Assembly (NCBI GenBank): GCA_016758965.1
Contig: JAEPRB010000022.1
Location: forward strand, 1-64,000
Source of the DNA: Circinella minor
Taxonomy: Eukaryota; Mucoromycota; Mucoromycetes; Mucorales; Lichtheimiaceae
DNA length: 64,000 nt
Direction: 5' to 3'
A program made the translations under genes and the position numbers. Position 1 is the stretch's first letter; each line of letters starts with the position of its first letter. Below the pieces are notes generated by a model. It did no database searches, had not been told where the DNA came from, and worked only from the letters and a program-made list of their open reading frames with translations. Below are positions 10,136 to 22,564 of the stretch, in pieces.

Positions 10136-12427
10136 TATATATTCTTGCTCGATAGGAGGTGGTAACCAAACTTCAGTAAGGATTATAATGCAACGGCTTA
10201 ATATATTCCAACCGTTTTTAATTGTTGATTGCTTTTTTCATTAGCTAATATAACTGTTCCATTATGTTGAATTATAACTTCTATAGAAACAACATTTTTT
10301 AGACTTCATTAAAATAGTACTTTTGGTGTAGTTGTCGATTTAGAGGCGGTGTCATTTAGAAAACTAAAATCAAAAAGTAAATGGCAAAGTATATACATTT
10401 TTTTAGTATCATTGATCTTATTATTGTAGATAGCATAGCATTGCTAACTGGTTGTGCTATTGTGGAAAAAGCTAATAATAATAGTTAAGGTAAGATAATA
10501 ATAAAATCATCGTGTTTTCACCACCGTTGTGACTGCCCGTTGAGCAATTGTATATGTAAAAATCACGATCTATGGTAGTAATAAACATTCGATTAGTAAT
10601 AACTATATCATACCCAACTAGATGATTACTACGCTAACTAATTTATTCCTTGAGACCCTGATCCAACAATAATCCTAGCTTTAATTATACGTTAGCATGC
10701 TTTTTTTATATGTATGCTCGGTATTAAAGATTCATTTATTTCTAGATATATTCAGGAGAACGAACGTATTATCTCCATGTACCATTACGAGAAGATTTCA
10801 TTTATAAAGATTTCAACAGCTTTTTTGGGGATTTATTTACAGGTATAATTTGAATGATGACTTCACTAATGATAGTAACGATCGAAACCTGTGCTCGTTT
10901 TTAATAATCTTCAGAGTTCTATTACATCAACGACGAAATAGTATCATCCACGAAACATACTTACGCCCCCATAAAAATTTGACACAATACGCATTAGTTG
11001 CTTAAGTTGTCGATGCTGTTGTTTCTATTATTGATGCTAGCAGTAGTATTATAATGGTAATCGTTCAGCTGTAATTATTGTCTAACGGTACCTGTACTTT
11101 ATTGGGTATGAGCTTAAATGTACAAAATATAAAAGAAAAAAATCCAGAAAGGTAGCCGAATGAGGATCGGGGACCGCCTAGAATTACAGATTATTAATTT
11201 TTGTTATGGCAGGGGTTTTACTATTCAATTTTATTAAAATATATCAAAGTTACAAGAGATATTGACAAATAGATGGAATGGATTTAACAACATAAAATTA
11301 AACTATCATATATCACTGGTGAAAGAAATTGTGCATTAATATATTACTGACAAAAATTAGGTACCGTATAATATAATATGATCAAAAAAGATTAAAAGTA
11401 ATAGCAGCAAGACCACGGGCTTTTTTCTACATGATAGTAATATATCAAGTATAAAAACTGTTTTTTTTATCTGCTTTGTATAGTATATAATTTATAATGC
11501 AAAATGGATATGTAGTAAAATAATTTGTAAACATAACAAATATCAACTATCTAGTATTATTATACGTCAGGTATCAACAAAGAAATATCATAGAAAAATA
11601 TTGTTGAAAAATGCTAGATGGGTTTGGGTTTATCAATGACGTACTATAATAGTAACGATGCAGCAAGTCTCTAATAAATACTAGTTTATAAATGTATACG
11701 TATCGATTAGTAATGGGGAGGGGAAATTAACACAATGGGTGCGGGTATACTAAGAACCTGATAGCTTTTTCCTCGTATAGTACATAAAGGAGTAATACCC
11801 TTTATCATACAGTATTCAGTAAGATTGTAAGCCTTCTTTCCATCATATTCTATAGCTTTGTGGATTCTCACCTATTATTGTTGTGCTACAAACACCAACA
11901 GTGTATCTCTTATGTATCTCATGTTCAATTATTTTGAATAAAGTAGCTCCTTTTTCATCCGTATGATAAATTCGTGTACGAAAATATATAAAACTCGGTG
12001 ATTTGGTAAAAAAGGTTATACCACTAAATATCAAATATAGAATACACGTAATCACTCCCAGCTCATAGTAATAATTTGGTCGCGAATCATTAGAAAAACC
12101 TTAATATTATTACTGAAGTCACACAAAATTTATACAGTTAGTCAACTATTTGTCAAGTAATCTATTTCTTCCTTTGCTGCCATTTACTTGAGTCTCAGAC
12201 AGTATTATTGAAGAGGAACTTAATTATCGGGAAAAGTTAATAAAATGGAATAGTGGGACAAATATATATATATATATATATTTGAACAATAAGAAGCTTT
12301 CGCCACATATATTTTATATACGTACAATCTTTACCAGGTTCCTCAATGTACAACATCAACTTATAATAGTAAATATATAATATCATTATTTTATAGTAGC
12401 TGCTCACAAACATGTAAAATAAAAAAA
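10136..12427. other. Gene-poor AT-rich region
   Basis: No frame with recognisable protein features. The frames at 11843-12055 and 12237-12512 lack family motifs. A short TA tract is at 12262-12282. Confidence 0.4.
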
Positions 12428-12888
12428 AGATCCCATCCAAGTATGGAAAGATTTCCACATTTAGATGTCGGCAAATAAAATATGAGGATACGGATAAAAG
12501 TTTTAAAATCATATTGTTAAACTACCTGGCAACGCGAAGCGAAGTATTGTGCTTTTAAACTGAACAACAGCAACGACGAGCTTGTAATTCTCATATTGGC
12601 TTAGAAATGATTGTAACCGCTATGTCTCCGGTAAATCGAATATATTTTATTAAATATACTTAGTAGCCTCTTATTCATAACCGAATAATCGAAACGGGAT
12701 ACATATTAGACCATTTTGATTAATAATAAAAGTGTGGTTAAAAGAGTAGTAATAAAAGAAAAAATAAGTCGACGCACGTATGTTACTTTAGTACGTCTAA
12801 AAGAGGAAATAGAATAAAAAAAAAATAAGAAAAAATCAATTTTTTTCAAATTCAAATATGGAAATCTTTCCATATTTGGGAGGGGATT
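12428..12888. repeat. Candidate inverted-repeat element (~460 bp)
   Basis: Imperfect inverted repeats of about 35 bp bound this interval. The left one reads ATCCCATCCAAGTATGGAAA; the reverse complement of the right one reads ATCCCCTCCCAAATATGGAA. Both contain the palindrome GGAAAGATTTCC. No clear target duplication was found and the interior is non-coding, so a degenerate MITE is possible but unproven. Confidence 0.35.
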
Positions 12889-14129
12889 ATTTTTTAATTT
12901 TTCAGGTTTGTGAGCAGCTTATAAGTAATATCATATTTAGCATCATTATAATTTATGCACTCAGTTTTTATAGTTTGCTTTAGATTGTGTAAGGGTAGAC
13001 ATTCTGTGAAACTCTCGGAGCGAATGGATCGCATAAAATTATATGATGTCGTACGTAAAAAATGAAAGCTGTGTTCCACACAAACAAGTTGTTTAGGCAA
13101 AAAGGCAAAACTAAAAAAAAAAAACCATTGTTTTTGCATAATAATTTATATAGTGAAAAAACGTGACCATTATATTTCAAAAACAAAGGGAAAAATATTT
13201 TAGCAGTATATTTGACTTGCTTCTTTGAGTAACTGAACGCGTTATGCGTAGGTAGATGCGTAACATTGTATAAAATCGGCCCGTGCCTTTTTCCTGGTAT
13301 TGTTGTATAACGCGCCACATCATCTTTTTTTTTTCTTTTTTTGTAGATCGAAAAGAAAAACTTCTTTTTTTTGTAATGCGTCGGAAAATAAAAAAACAAA
13401 TAATTCACTTCATCCCCTGAATGACGACCACAGCCTAATGAGCAGTAAAATAACATGAAATCCTTAACAATTGTAAAGTAAGCATAACAGAAGGGTATAG
13501 ACGATAGCGTAAAATAGATATGCTTTGTAGAAATGGGCATTAATTAGTTAATAAACGTAATGATAAGATTCTTGTTGCCTTTTCAAAACACGTGTCTTGA
13601 ATAACACGAAAGACCCCTTCTCTCCCTCTCTCTCTTTGTTTCACGCGTACGTGTATGTTAAACAAATTTATCACTGTTGCTAAGCAAGAGCAACATAGAA
13701 CATCAAGACGAACTAAAGTGGAGTAAGAAAAATTGTGCAACATTCTTAATCCATCATATTATATATAATCTATTTACAGTTAACAGCAGCAAACTATCCT
13801 ATTAATCTATGGAAAGCAATAAGATAGTAAACCATGAAACAAAGGAGTGTTTTGAGACTTTGGTTGATTAATTTCGTCAAATCAAAATTTAATATCAATC
13901 GCTTTTTTTATTTACACAATAACTGCTGATGTATACTAATCTATCTATCATTTACATCTAAATGAAAGTATAGTTAATGAATATTTTATATCACGATCAC
14001 CACGTGCTTTGGGTTTGTAACGTGTAGGGAATTTTTTCACGGTTTCAAGCTCGAGCACACACCTAATTTTAACTCTCATACTCCATATAGAAAAGAGTAG
14101 TCTTGTTTACTCAAAAGATTATATATCTG
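12889..14129. other. Gene-poor region
   Basis: An apparently long minus-strand frame at 12980-13540 (186 codons) has Phe/Tyr/Lys-rich composition from A/T runs and no family features; I do not accept it as a gene. Nothing else was identified. Confidence 0.4.
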
Positions 14130-15935
14130 TTCGGGAGCGTTAATGCTTGAGGTAATACAAGATATTTGTCGTTGTCGTCAAGGTCACATTCGAATGTGTA
14201 GCTAGGTTTCTTACTGCTACTCGCTGCTTCTAGTCTTTTATTTGCTGCAAATTGTTTTTGACAATGACCTATAATAGATAAAGTAAATTGTTAGTTAAAT
14301 TAGAGCTGTTTACAATGACGAAAATGATGGCATATAAACTTTTAATTACTAATTTTTGCCACCAAAACTGATTTTATTACACCAAGTAAGCAGTAATTAG
14401 TGTTGAGTCTAATGGAATTTTATCTTCTTCTAAACGTAGCAAATGGAATACACATCCCATGAGACAATCAAGGATTGAAACTTGAATTCTTGTACCTATA
14501 TAAAAATGATAAACCAGGTAAGTAACATAGCTAAAGTAACTGATTCATTTTCATTGAGATGACAACGTACTTATATGGTTCATGACAACGATTCTCAATA
14601 CTCGAGCCAACGACTCCTTGTTCTTTCCTTTGACCAGAGCGACATTGTACAAATCCTTCATTAATTTTGGTAATTGAAGGCTCTTTTCGACAAGTTCTTT
14701 TTTTGTTACGCCTCCGACGTCTAGCTTTGCCATTTCGCCAACAGCAATTTCAATACCATCTTTCATTAGAAGGATGTTAGGTTGTACGGAACGATGTTGT
14801 GATTCGATTGGACCTGCACCACTGATTGTTCGTTGAGTATTTACTCGAACTAAAGTTGCCATACATGTACGATCTCTTTTTTTTTATCCAAAAGTCAGTA
14901 AAACTACATTATACAATGAAAAGTATAAAAAAAAAAAAAAAAAGAAATAAATCCTTACCGACCAACAGCTTCAAGATCGTCGAAGCAACAATGAAATATT
15001 TTGCTCCAACATTGGATAACGGAATCCATTTCGGATCCTTGATAAACGATTTCTTTCAATTTATTTAAGCGGTACATGTCAAGAAAACTGATAAGTGCTT
15101 GCTGGATCCAATACTTGTCAAATTCTTGTTTTGGATTGTAATAGCCTTGTTTAGTTATTGAGGTCCATAAGCAATCTAGTCATTCATCTTTTACTTCTTC
15201 TTCGCTACCAACCAAGTCGGCAACGGATAATGCATGATTATCAAGTATTTCACGGATTTCAGGATCAATTGGGGGTAACTTCCAATTGCCGGATTTAACC
15301 AACATCTTTTCTTCTTCGATCGTAAAATAACTGTTCCAGAAGGTATCGTTAAAATCAAGAATGAATGAATGCACAGCACTATTACATTTATATACAGTTC
15401 AAGATAAAAAACAAAGTAAAATTAAGAATCGATAACATACTAGTTCACATGCACATTCTTTTCCAGGAAAGAGCAAAGTAACTTTATTGTTCAAATCTTT
15501 TTTTCATTATCATCCGTGGTGTCAAAGTCTTGATTGAATTATTGCCTTGATTCTTTTGTGCGTGAACATAAGTCTACTTGACACCTATCATAGTTATCTT
15601 AATGGTGGCTAAATAAGGTAAAGATCTCTTTATATGTAAAGAAGACTATATATAAGGACATAGAAAAAAAAAGTTACGTGAGTGTTACCTGCTATCAATG
15701 GAATCCATACACTTCTCAATCAATATCAAATAGCTCACCATGTTGGGTCATATCCAAAGCATGATTTTGATCCAGTTTCACACAATGACTTTGTAAGTTA
15801 GGAAGACGGGAGAAAATACCATATAATCAAAAACTAAGGTAGTTAATCAAAAAGTTGAATGATGGTAATTGTCGCATCAGATCATAGTTTTATAGCTACT
15901 TGGCTGCATCTGAAGAGTTATGAAAGAAATATTTG
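14130..15935 (-). pseudogene. Broken inverted copy (A) of the lineage-specific family gene
   Basis: The minus strand from ~15375 to ~14130 parallels exons 4-7 of the intact gene at 17836-19948. Recognisable blocks are WNSYFTIEEEKMLVKSGNWK, the 103-codon block beginning LVRVNTQRTISGAGPIESQH (14862-14551), a diverged ILDC block near 14480-14360, and a YTFECDLDD tail near 14190. Damage: a TTA-to-TGA change gives a stop at ~15180, one codon is lost in the acidic run, and a small deletion shifts frame in the ILDC block. Exons 1-3 of the intact gene have no counterpart here. The stretch 15047-15935 is instead an inverted repeat of 20618-21506. Confidence 0.7.
15047..15935. repeat. Left arm of an ~890-bp inverted repeat
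   Basis: This reads as the reverse complement of 20618-21506 with only scattered substitutions and a short indel (about 11-12 nt near 15740). The arms are separated by ~4.7 kb that holds the intact family gene. It carries part of broken copy A and its upstream sequence. Confidence 0.75.
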
Positions 15936-17835
15936 TCGGCTCATCCAAAGAAAACACTCTTTTATTGGTGAGTGTGGGAACTTTTTTTCTGGTTCCATAA
16001 CTCTCCACATTATACAGGGCTACAGCGACGTTCCACGTGACTTTTTGTTTCGGACTTGCTGGTTCAATTCATCAATGTCAATAATTTGCGTATATATGGT
16101 TAAATGATAATACTGTAAGCAGCAGTCTATACTGGATAACACTTTTATATATTCAATGTGTACTGAATTTGCGTTTCTAAATCAATCTTGAACTTAGGAT
16201 CGTTAAATAACGAGTTTATATAGTGACAGGAGCGTGATGTCGATATTACTTTTTAAAGAGAAATATAAAAAAAGGAGATTTGCATCCTTTTTTTTCATTT
16301 GTAAGCCATAAATAAACCAACGGATGTTATAATTCTTGTTGAACACACATATTTTACGTTGTAATAAATAATACATCTGTGCCTTTTTTACCTTCTACGT
16401 ATAAAAGAAATATATGAAAATTTTGACTTTAAAAGAGGTTTGCCAAAATTCCCCAGGGGCCAGTAAAACATAATCGGCATCAACTGTTTATATAATAAAG
16501 AAACGAACATGATCCCATATGACGAAGAACAAAAAGTAGAGGGGATTGGACCGTATCTCGTTGCCATCGCCCCTTGTAAGGTTAAGCACTTAATTTTCTA
16601 CGTTGTTTTCACTGCACATGAAGATCCCTCAATGTTGATAAGTATTAGCATATGCTTTATCAGCGCTTTTTTTATTTTTATTTTTTGGGATAAACAATAG
16701 ACAATGTAAAAAATTGCATCCCCTCACTTTTAAAAAAGGACAAGCTATTTTTCATAATCCAGCAATCAACAAAAGAAAGGCTGCGCACATGTATTGCTTT
16801 CCATATTTGACTGGTAAACCATATTTGGTAAACAAATAGGGTAATTAAATATGCACATGATTGATGTACCAGTGATTGGCAATTTTATATCAATGAAAGA
16901 CGAAACCTGTTTATAGATGTTGAGAAAAATATACAGTATTTCCAAGTATTAGACAAGAAGTCATTGTCAGCAGTAGCGTAGCAACCGATATTAACGACTG
17001 CTAATAAATGTAGTAGTATTTTGTTGCGCGCAGCAACAGAGGTAATTGGATTATATGTAGAAATCATTTTTTTTCTGGCAGTTATGAAAAGTGATGAGAG
17101 GGCGAAGGTAACAAAGTTTTCCTACTTTCTTGGCCTGTGTTGACTTGAAACTTAGCATTATCAATCCGATAGATCTGACGCAAGCACATCCCAAGAACAA
17201 AAAAAATAATACGTAATAAAAAAACTGCATGTTACGACCATGATGGTAACACTATATTTTAGTAAACATGGGAAAGTCCATATACCTCTTATTTTCTTTT
17301 TCCAGCCTGTTGTTATGGTTGTTTTTATTTACATATATGGAAGATCGATCCTAGAAGATCCAGATAACGGAAAGGGAGAATTACATTGATTCAGTTAAAA
17401 AGTATCATCTGTCAAGATTGTAAAAAAGATTGTGTGTGGAACCAAAATGGGTAGGGAAATATACATCATTTCGATAGACATTGTAATAACAGCAATAGCA
17501 ATAATAATTAATAAAAATACGTTTGTATGCGTATAATAGATGTATACAATGATATATATATATAATATAAGAAGTTGTATTTGATAGCAAATATGTATAA
17601 CTATTAGTTCGTTATTTTTTTTTTTTTTTTTTTGCTTTCCGGTAGTAACGGTAAAAGAGACTTAATCCGATTGTATACCCCTCATAAAACACCAAATGCA
17701 CCAAAGATATTGTAATCTTCCTATATATGAATTGGTTTTCAGTCATTAAGTTATTAATCCTTTTTTCTCTTTTTTTTCAACTCTTTCACTTTCATTACTT
17801 TTTTTTATTTTCATACCTACTGTTGCTACGTAACA
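15936..17835. other. Intergenic region upstream of the intact family gene
   Basis: No supported gene. Short frames near 15859-16107, 16509-16700 and 16885-17067 lack family features. A long poly-T run lies at 17611-17632 and pyrimidine-rich runs precede the ATG at 17836. Confidence 0.4.
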
Positions 17836-19948
17836 ATGTCCCAAAACCCAAGCGATAGATTAACAGATTTATTCAAAGGTAATAATAAAATGATTTGTAA
17901 ACAAAAAGTATGTATAATAAATAACTTGGCAAGTATTAGCAATATTCAAATAATTTTATCTTTGATTTTAAGATTATTTCAAAAGAACAACTGAACCTCC
18001 AAGCCTTGCTGGATTTTATGCATACGATCCTGAGAACTTTGTACAGAATTCTCCTGAGTTAGAAGCTGTTGCGTTCTGGACAAAAGAATTTAAAAAAGCT
18101 ATTAAATATTTTGACATAAAGGTAAAAAAAAAAGTGCAACAGTTTGAATGGGCATTAAATCATACGTTAGCGCTATCAAATTGTTACTAACAACACAAAT
18201 CTAAAATAGAAATCAACAAATAGGAATCCAAACTGGTCAGCTATATTTCCACAAGAATTAAATGTTTCCAAATATTTGAGTAGCAACAACAGTAGTGGCA
18301 ATGGCAGTAATAGCGCCAACTTAGAAGAAGCAGAAGTAGTGACAACACCAAAGCCAAAAGCCACAAAAAGAAAAACTGTTGGTTCCACCACAGTAACGGA
18401 CTCGTCTAAAGGTGATTCGTGCCCACTTACCGATGAAGCAAGAGAGCATTTTAAAAAAGCTTTTGACGATATGAACGACGACAATAAGTGGGAATTACGC
18501 AAGGAAAATAATAAAAGGATTTTTGTTGAAGACATAATGTACGAGTTTGGAATGAAATGTGAATACGAGCAGTAAGTTGATATTTATATGCTTTACTTAG
18601 TTAGCTTTTGACTTGTAAATTATTTTCCATTAACCATGTATATAATAAATACAATAGTGCTGTGCATTCATTCATTCTTGATCTTAATGATACCTGCTGG
18701 AACAGTTATTTTACAATCGAAGAAAAAAAGGCGTTGTTTAAATCCGGTAATTGGAAGTTACCCCCAATTGATCCTGAAATCCGTGAAATACTTGATAATC
18801 ATGCATTATCCGTTGCCGACTTGGTTGGTAGCGAAGAAGAAGAAGTAAAAGATGAATTACTAGATTGCTTATGGACCTCAATAACTAAACAAGGCTATTA
18901 CAATCCAAAACAAGAATTTGACAAGTATTGGATCCAGCAAGCACTTGTCAGTTTTCTTGACATGTACCGCTTAAATAAATTAAAAGAAATTGTTTATCAA
19001 GGATCCGAAATGGATTTCGTTATTCAATGTTGGAGCAAATTTGATCGTTGCTTCGACGATCTTGGAGTTGTCGGTCGGTAAGCATTTCTTTCATAATTTT
19101 TTTTGTATACTTTTCATTGTATAATGTAGTTTTACTGACTTTTGGATAAAAAAAAGAGATCGTACATGTTTGGCAACTTTAGTTCGAGTAAATGCTCAAC
19201 GAACAATCAGTGGTGCAGGTCCAATCGAATCACAACATCGATCCGTACGACCTGACATCCTTATAATGAAAGATGGAATTGAAGTTGCTGTTGGCGAAAC
19301 GGCAAAGTTAGACGTCGGGGGCGTGACGAAAAAAGAACTTGTCGAAAAGAGCCTTCACTTACCAAAAGTAATGAAGGATTTGTACAATGTCGCTCTGGCC
19401 AAAGGAAAGAACAAGGAGTCGTTGGCTCGAGTATTGAGAATCGTTGCCATGAACCAAATAAGTACGTTATCATCTCAATGAAAGTGAATCTGTTACATTA
19501 GCTATGTTACTTACCTGGTTTATCATTTTTATATAGATACTAGAATTCAAATTTCAATTCTTGACTGCCCTAAAGGATATGTATCGCGTTTGCTACGTTT
19601 AGAAGAAGATGAAATTCCATTAGATTCAACATTAATTACCTCTTCCTTATTTGGTGTAATAAAATCAGTGTTGGTGGCAAAAGTTAGTTATTAAAAGTTT
19701 ATATGCCATCATTTTCGTCGTTGTAAATCAGTTCAAATTTAACTAACAATTTACTTTACGTATCTATATAGGCCATTGTCAAAAACAATTTGCAGCAAAT
19801 AAAAGCCCACCAGTTAGAAATAGCGAGTAGTAGTAAGAAACCTAGTTACGCATTTGAATGTGACCTTGACGACAACGACGACAACGAAAAATATCTTATA
19901 TTACCTCAAGCATTAACGCTTCCAAACAAAAAGCAAAAAAAGAACTAA
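17836..19948 (+). CDS. Mucoromycota-expanded hypothetical protein with weak PD-(D/E)XK-like motif
   Basis: I join seven exons with consistent phases: 17836-17878, 17973-18121, 18210-18571, 18658-19077, 19157-19461, 19537-19682 and 19772-19948, giving 533 residues. The N-terminal part is globular (GFYAYDPENF, FWTKEFKKAIKYF), then a low-complexity Ser/Asn/Lys linker (~residues 80-115), then a conserved part: WNSYFTIEEKKALFKSGNWK, CWSKFDRCFDDLG, RPDILIMKDGIEVAVGETAK, LHLPKVMKDLYNVAL, ILDCPKGYV. Zygomycete genomes carry many hypothetical proteins with this order (a CW..D block, a basic-D strand, a G-E-x-(x)-K strand, an LPK.(L/M)KD helix). The D...GExxK arrangement is reminiscent of PD-(D/E)XK nucleases, but the spacing is not canonical. 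Function is unknown. Two broken relatives flank it. Confidence 0.8.
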
Positions 19949-20617
19949 ATTTTTTTTATCAACCTTTCATACATCTCTTTTTCTTTTTCATAACATTTTT
20001 TTTCTTTTTCATAACAATTTTTTCCTTTTTCACGACATTTTTTTTTTTACTTTTTTGTATAAGCATTTACATAATTGTAATGAAGTATCACTTTATAATG
20101 ATAAAAAACCAGACTGCTGTTGATGAATTATTGGTGAACGTGTTAATTAACATTTATGAAGGGCAATCCAAAACGACTAGGGGTATGGATGAACAAGTTC
20201 AAATTTTATTCAGTAATTTATATTCCTTCTTTTGAAACAAACGCTACAGCAATCATGTCACGTATAAAATTATTTCTGTTTCTTTTCTTGTGGAAGCCTG
20301 AACTCGGCCTGGCTGATCCTTGATCTAGTTAGAAAGATAGTAGATTTGAATACTGTGACTTTCATCTAGCCCGTAGATCAATGACTGGTAAGGATAACTT
20401 TCTATTTTGGTTGGGATGAACTAAAAAAAACTGTGCGAAAGCCCATAAAGGCATCGGTGATGGTGGATATTGAAAGAATGATGCTTTCTTTCTTGACACG
20501 TAGCACAGTCATTCTTTATGTCCATATTTGATCATAAGCCACTTTGTTTGTTCTAGAAGGTAAAGCCTGTTTTTCCCTTTCCCATGTTGCCCACCCAGCA
20601 TACAAAAAAAAGTTCTT
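19949..20617. other. 3' flank of the family gene with a possible retroelement scrap
   Basis: Poly-T repeats at 19948-20050 resemble a 3' flank. The rest is non-coding apart from the possible integrase remnant listed separately. Confidence 0.4.
20390..20600 (-). mobile_element. Possible LTR-retrotransposon integrase scrap
   Basis: A minus-strand frame reads KNDCATCQERKHH, which fits the C-x2-CQ-x2-K end of the HHCC zinc-binding domain of Ty3/gypsy integrases. After a frame change, YPPSPMPLWAFAQ resembles the conserved P-x-P-x-x-PW segment that normally follows. Stops and the frame change show that it is dead. Only about 40 residues are recognisable, so the call is weak. Confidence 0.3.
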
Positions 20618-21506
20618 CGTAACTCTTCAGATGCAGCCAAGTAGCTATAAAACTATGATCTGATGCCACAATTACCATCATTCAACTTTTTGATTAACTA
20701 CCTCAGTTTTTGATTATATGGTATTTTCTCCCGTCTTCCTAACTTACAAAGTCATTGCGTGAAACTGGATCAAAATCATGCTTTGGATATGACCCAACAT
20801 TGTGCATATGTAAACGCGCTAATTGATATTGATTGAGAAGTTTATGGATTCCATCGATAGCAGGTAACACTCACGTAACTTTTTTTTTCTATGTCCTTAT
20901 ATATAGTCTTCTTTACATATAAAGAGATCTTTACCTTATTTAGCCACCATTAAGATAACTATTGATAGGTGTCAAGTAGACTTATGTTCACGCACAAAAG
21001 AATCAAGGCAATAATTCAATCAAAACTTTGACACCACGGATGATAATGAAAAAAAGATTTGAACAATAAAGTTACTTTGCTCTTTCCTGGAAAAGAATGT
21101 GCATGTGAACTAGTATGTTATCGATTCTTAATTTTACTTTGTTTTTTATCTTGAACTGTATATAAATGTAATAGTGCTGTGTATTCATTCATTCTTGATT
21201 TTAACGATACCTTCTGGAACAGTTATTTTACGATCGAAGAAGAAAAGATGTTGGTTAAATCCGGCAATTGGAAGTTACCCCCAATTGATCCTGAAATCCG
21301 TGAAATACTTGATAATCATGCATTATCCGTTGCCGACTTGGTTGGTAGCGAAGAAGAAGAAGTAAAAGATGAATTACTAGATTGCTTATGGACCTCAATA
21401 ACTAAACAAGGCTATTACAATCCAAAACAAGAATTTGACAAGTATTGGATCCAGCAAGCACTTATCAGTTTTTTTGACATGTACCGCTTAAATAAATTAA
21501 AAGAAA
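20618..21506. repeat. Right arm of the ~890-bp inverted repeat
   Basis: Reverse complement of 15047-15935, near identical by eye. Confidence 0.75.
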
Positions 21507-21640
21507 TCGCTTTAAAGAAAAATTAAATTGAAGTTGCTGTTGGTGAAACGGACAAGTTCGACATGGGAAGCATAACAAAAAAAAACTCGTAGAAAAGAAC
21601 TTCCATTTATCAAAAGTAATAAAGGATGTAGTATAATAAA
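20618..21640 (+). pseudogene. Broken direct copy (C) of the lineage-specific family gene
   Basis: The frame 21179-21526 parallels exon 4 of the intact gene up to YRLNKLKEI, then jumps at ~21526 to IEVAVGETDKFDMGS, which corresponds to the region after RPDILIMKDG. About 130 residues between are deleted. The remaining tail has stops and ends near 21640. Sequence upstream of 21170 matches the upstream of copy A and not that of the intact gene, so A and C share a more recent history with each other in that part. Confidence 0.7.
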
Positions 21641-22170
21641 TATATGTAAAATATCATCACGATGTATTATATCAAAATAATGACGATATATCACAAAAAT
21701 AATAATAATGGTAATAAATTCAAATTATAATATTGTATAAATAATAACATCAAAGCAATAAAATACATCCACAAAAGAGACTGTTTGTTTAGAGTTTGAT
21801 GGGTTTGCTTACTATGGAAACATGGGATTGTCGGTTAAGTACAAGAGCAGCACAAAATAAACAGATTAATCATTATTTATACTTCATTTTGAAGAATAAA
21901 AACAATTACGATTTCTTTTTATTTGTCTGGTTTGACATCATTCGATAGACTATATCTTCAACAGCTTAATATTCGATAACAATCTTTTTTTTTTTCATTT
22001 ATCGAAAATACGTGGTTTCATATATATACCTGTAAATCATTTACCACCCTCTCCTCACTTCAATTCAGTGACATGTCTTGTCCATATCCAGTCAAATAGC
22101 TGGTTGTAACCTCGCTCGGATTCAACTAGATAAAGAACGTACGGTGTGGTGCCCTAAAGAAAGAAAACGC
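21641..22170. other. AT-rich non-coding stretch
   Basis: No gene. It contains AAT/ATA-rich simple sequence at 21650-21760. Confidence 0.4.
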
Positions 22171-22386
22171 AATGAGCGCTGAGGGACTAGCTGGGCGATA
22201 CCATACTAGTTATTCCACGCACATCACTTGGGTTTGATCCCTTATGAATAAAAAACGCAATGAGCGCTGAGGGACTAACTGGGCGATACCATACTAGTTA
22301 TTCCACGCACATCACTAAAGAAAGCTCGTAATGAACGCTGAGGGACTAGCTGGGCGATACCATACTAGTTATTCCACGCACATCAC
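22171..22386. repeat. Three copies of a 57-bp repeat
   Basis: Copies lie at 22171-22227, 22259-22315 and 22330-22386, each starting AATGA(G/A)CGCTGAGGGACTA and ending TTCCACGCACATCAC. They differ by only a few bases and are separated by unrelated spacers of 31 and 14 bp. After the first copy, GGGTTTGATCCC (22230-22241) resembles a tRNA T-arm/Pol III B box, so an RNA-derived (SINE-like) origin is possible. Confidence 0.8.
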
Positions 22387-22564
22387 CTCAGGGAAAAAGA
22401 GAAACAAGTGGAGATTTTTATTTGTCTTCGTCAGCCGTAAGAGACTATGTTGTTCGCCTGTAAACGTTAATTTTCATTGGTTGCTGAGCAAAAAAAAGCA
22501 TCTACATAAGGCCGACTTTTTCCTTTAGCAAGTAATTCTTGGGACCTTGGCCAAATAATGCATT

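Noticed and set aside
12980..13540. 186-codon minus-strand frame
   Set aside because: Composition dominated by Phe/Lys/Tyr from A/T runs, no family motif, no splice structure, lies in gene-poor DNA.
15859..16107. 82-codon plus-strand frame with Cys/His
   Set aside because: Overlaps the end of the inverted repeat arm; the corresponding region of the right arm does not keep the frame.
22226..22245. Full tRNA gene
   Set aside because: A B-box-like stretch exists but no cloverleaf with acceptor and anticodon stems could be built.
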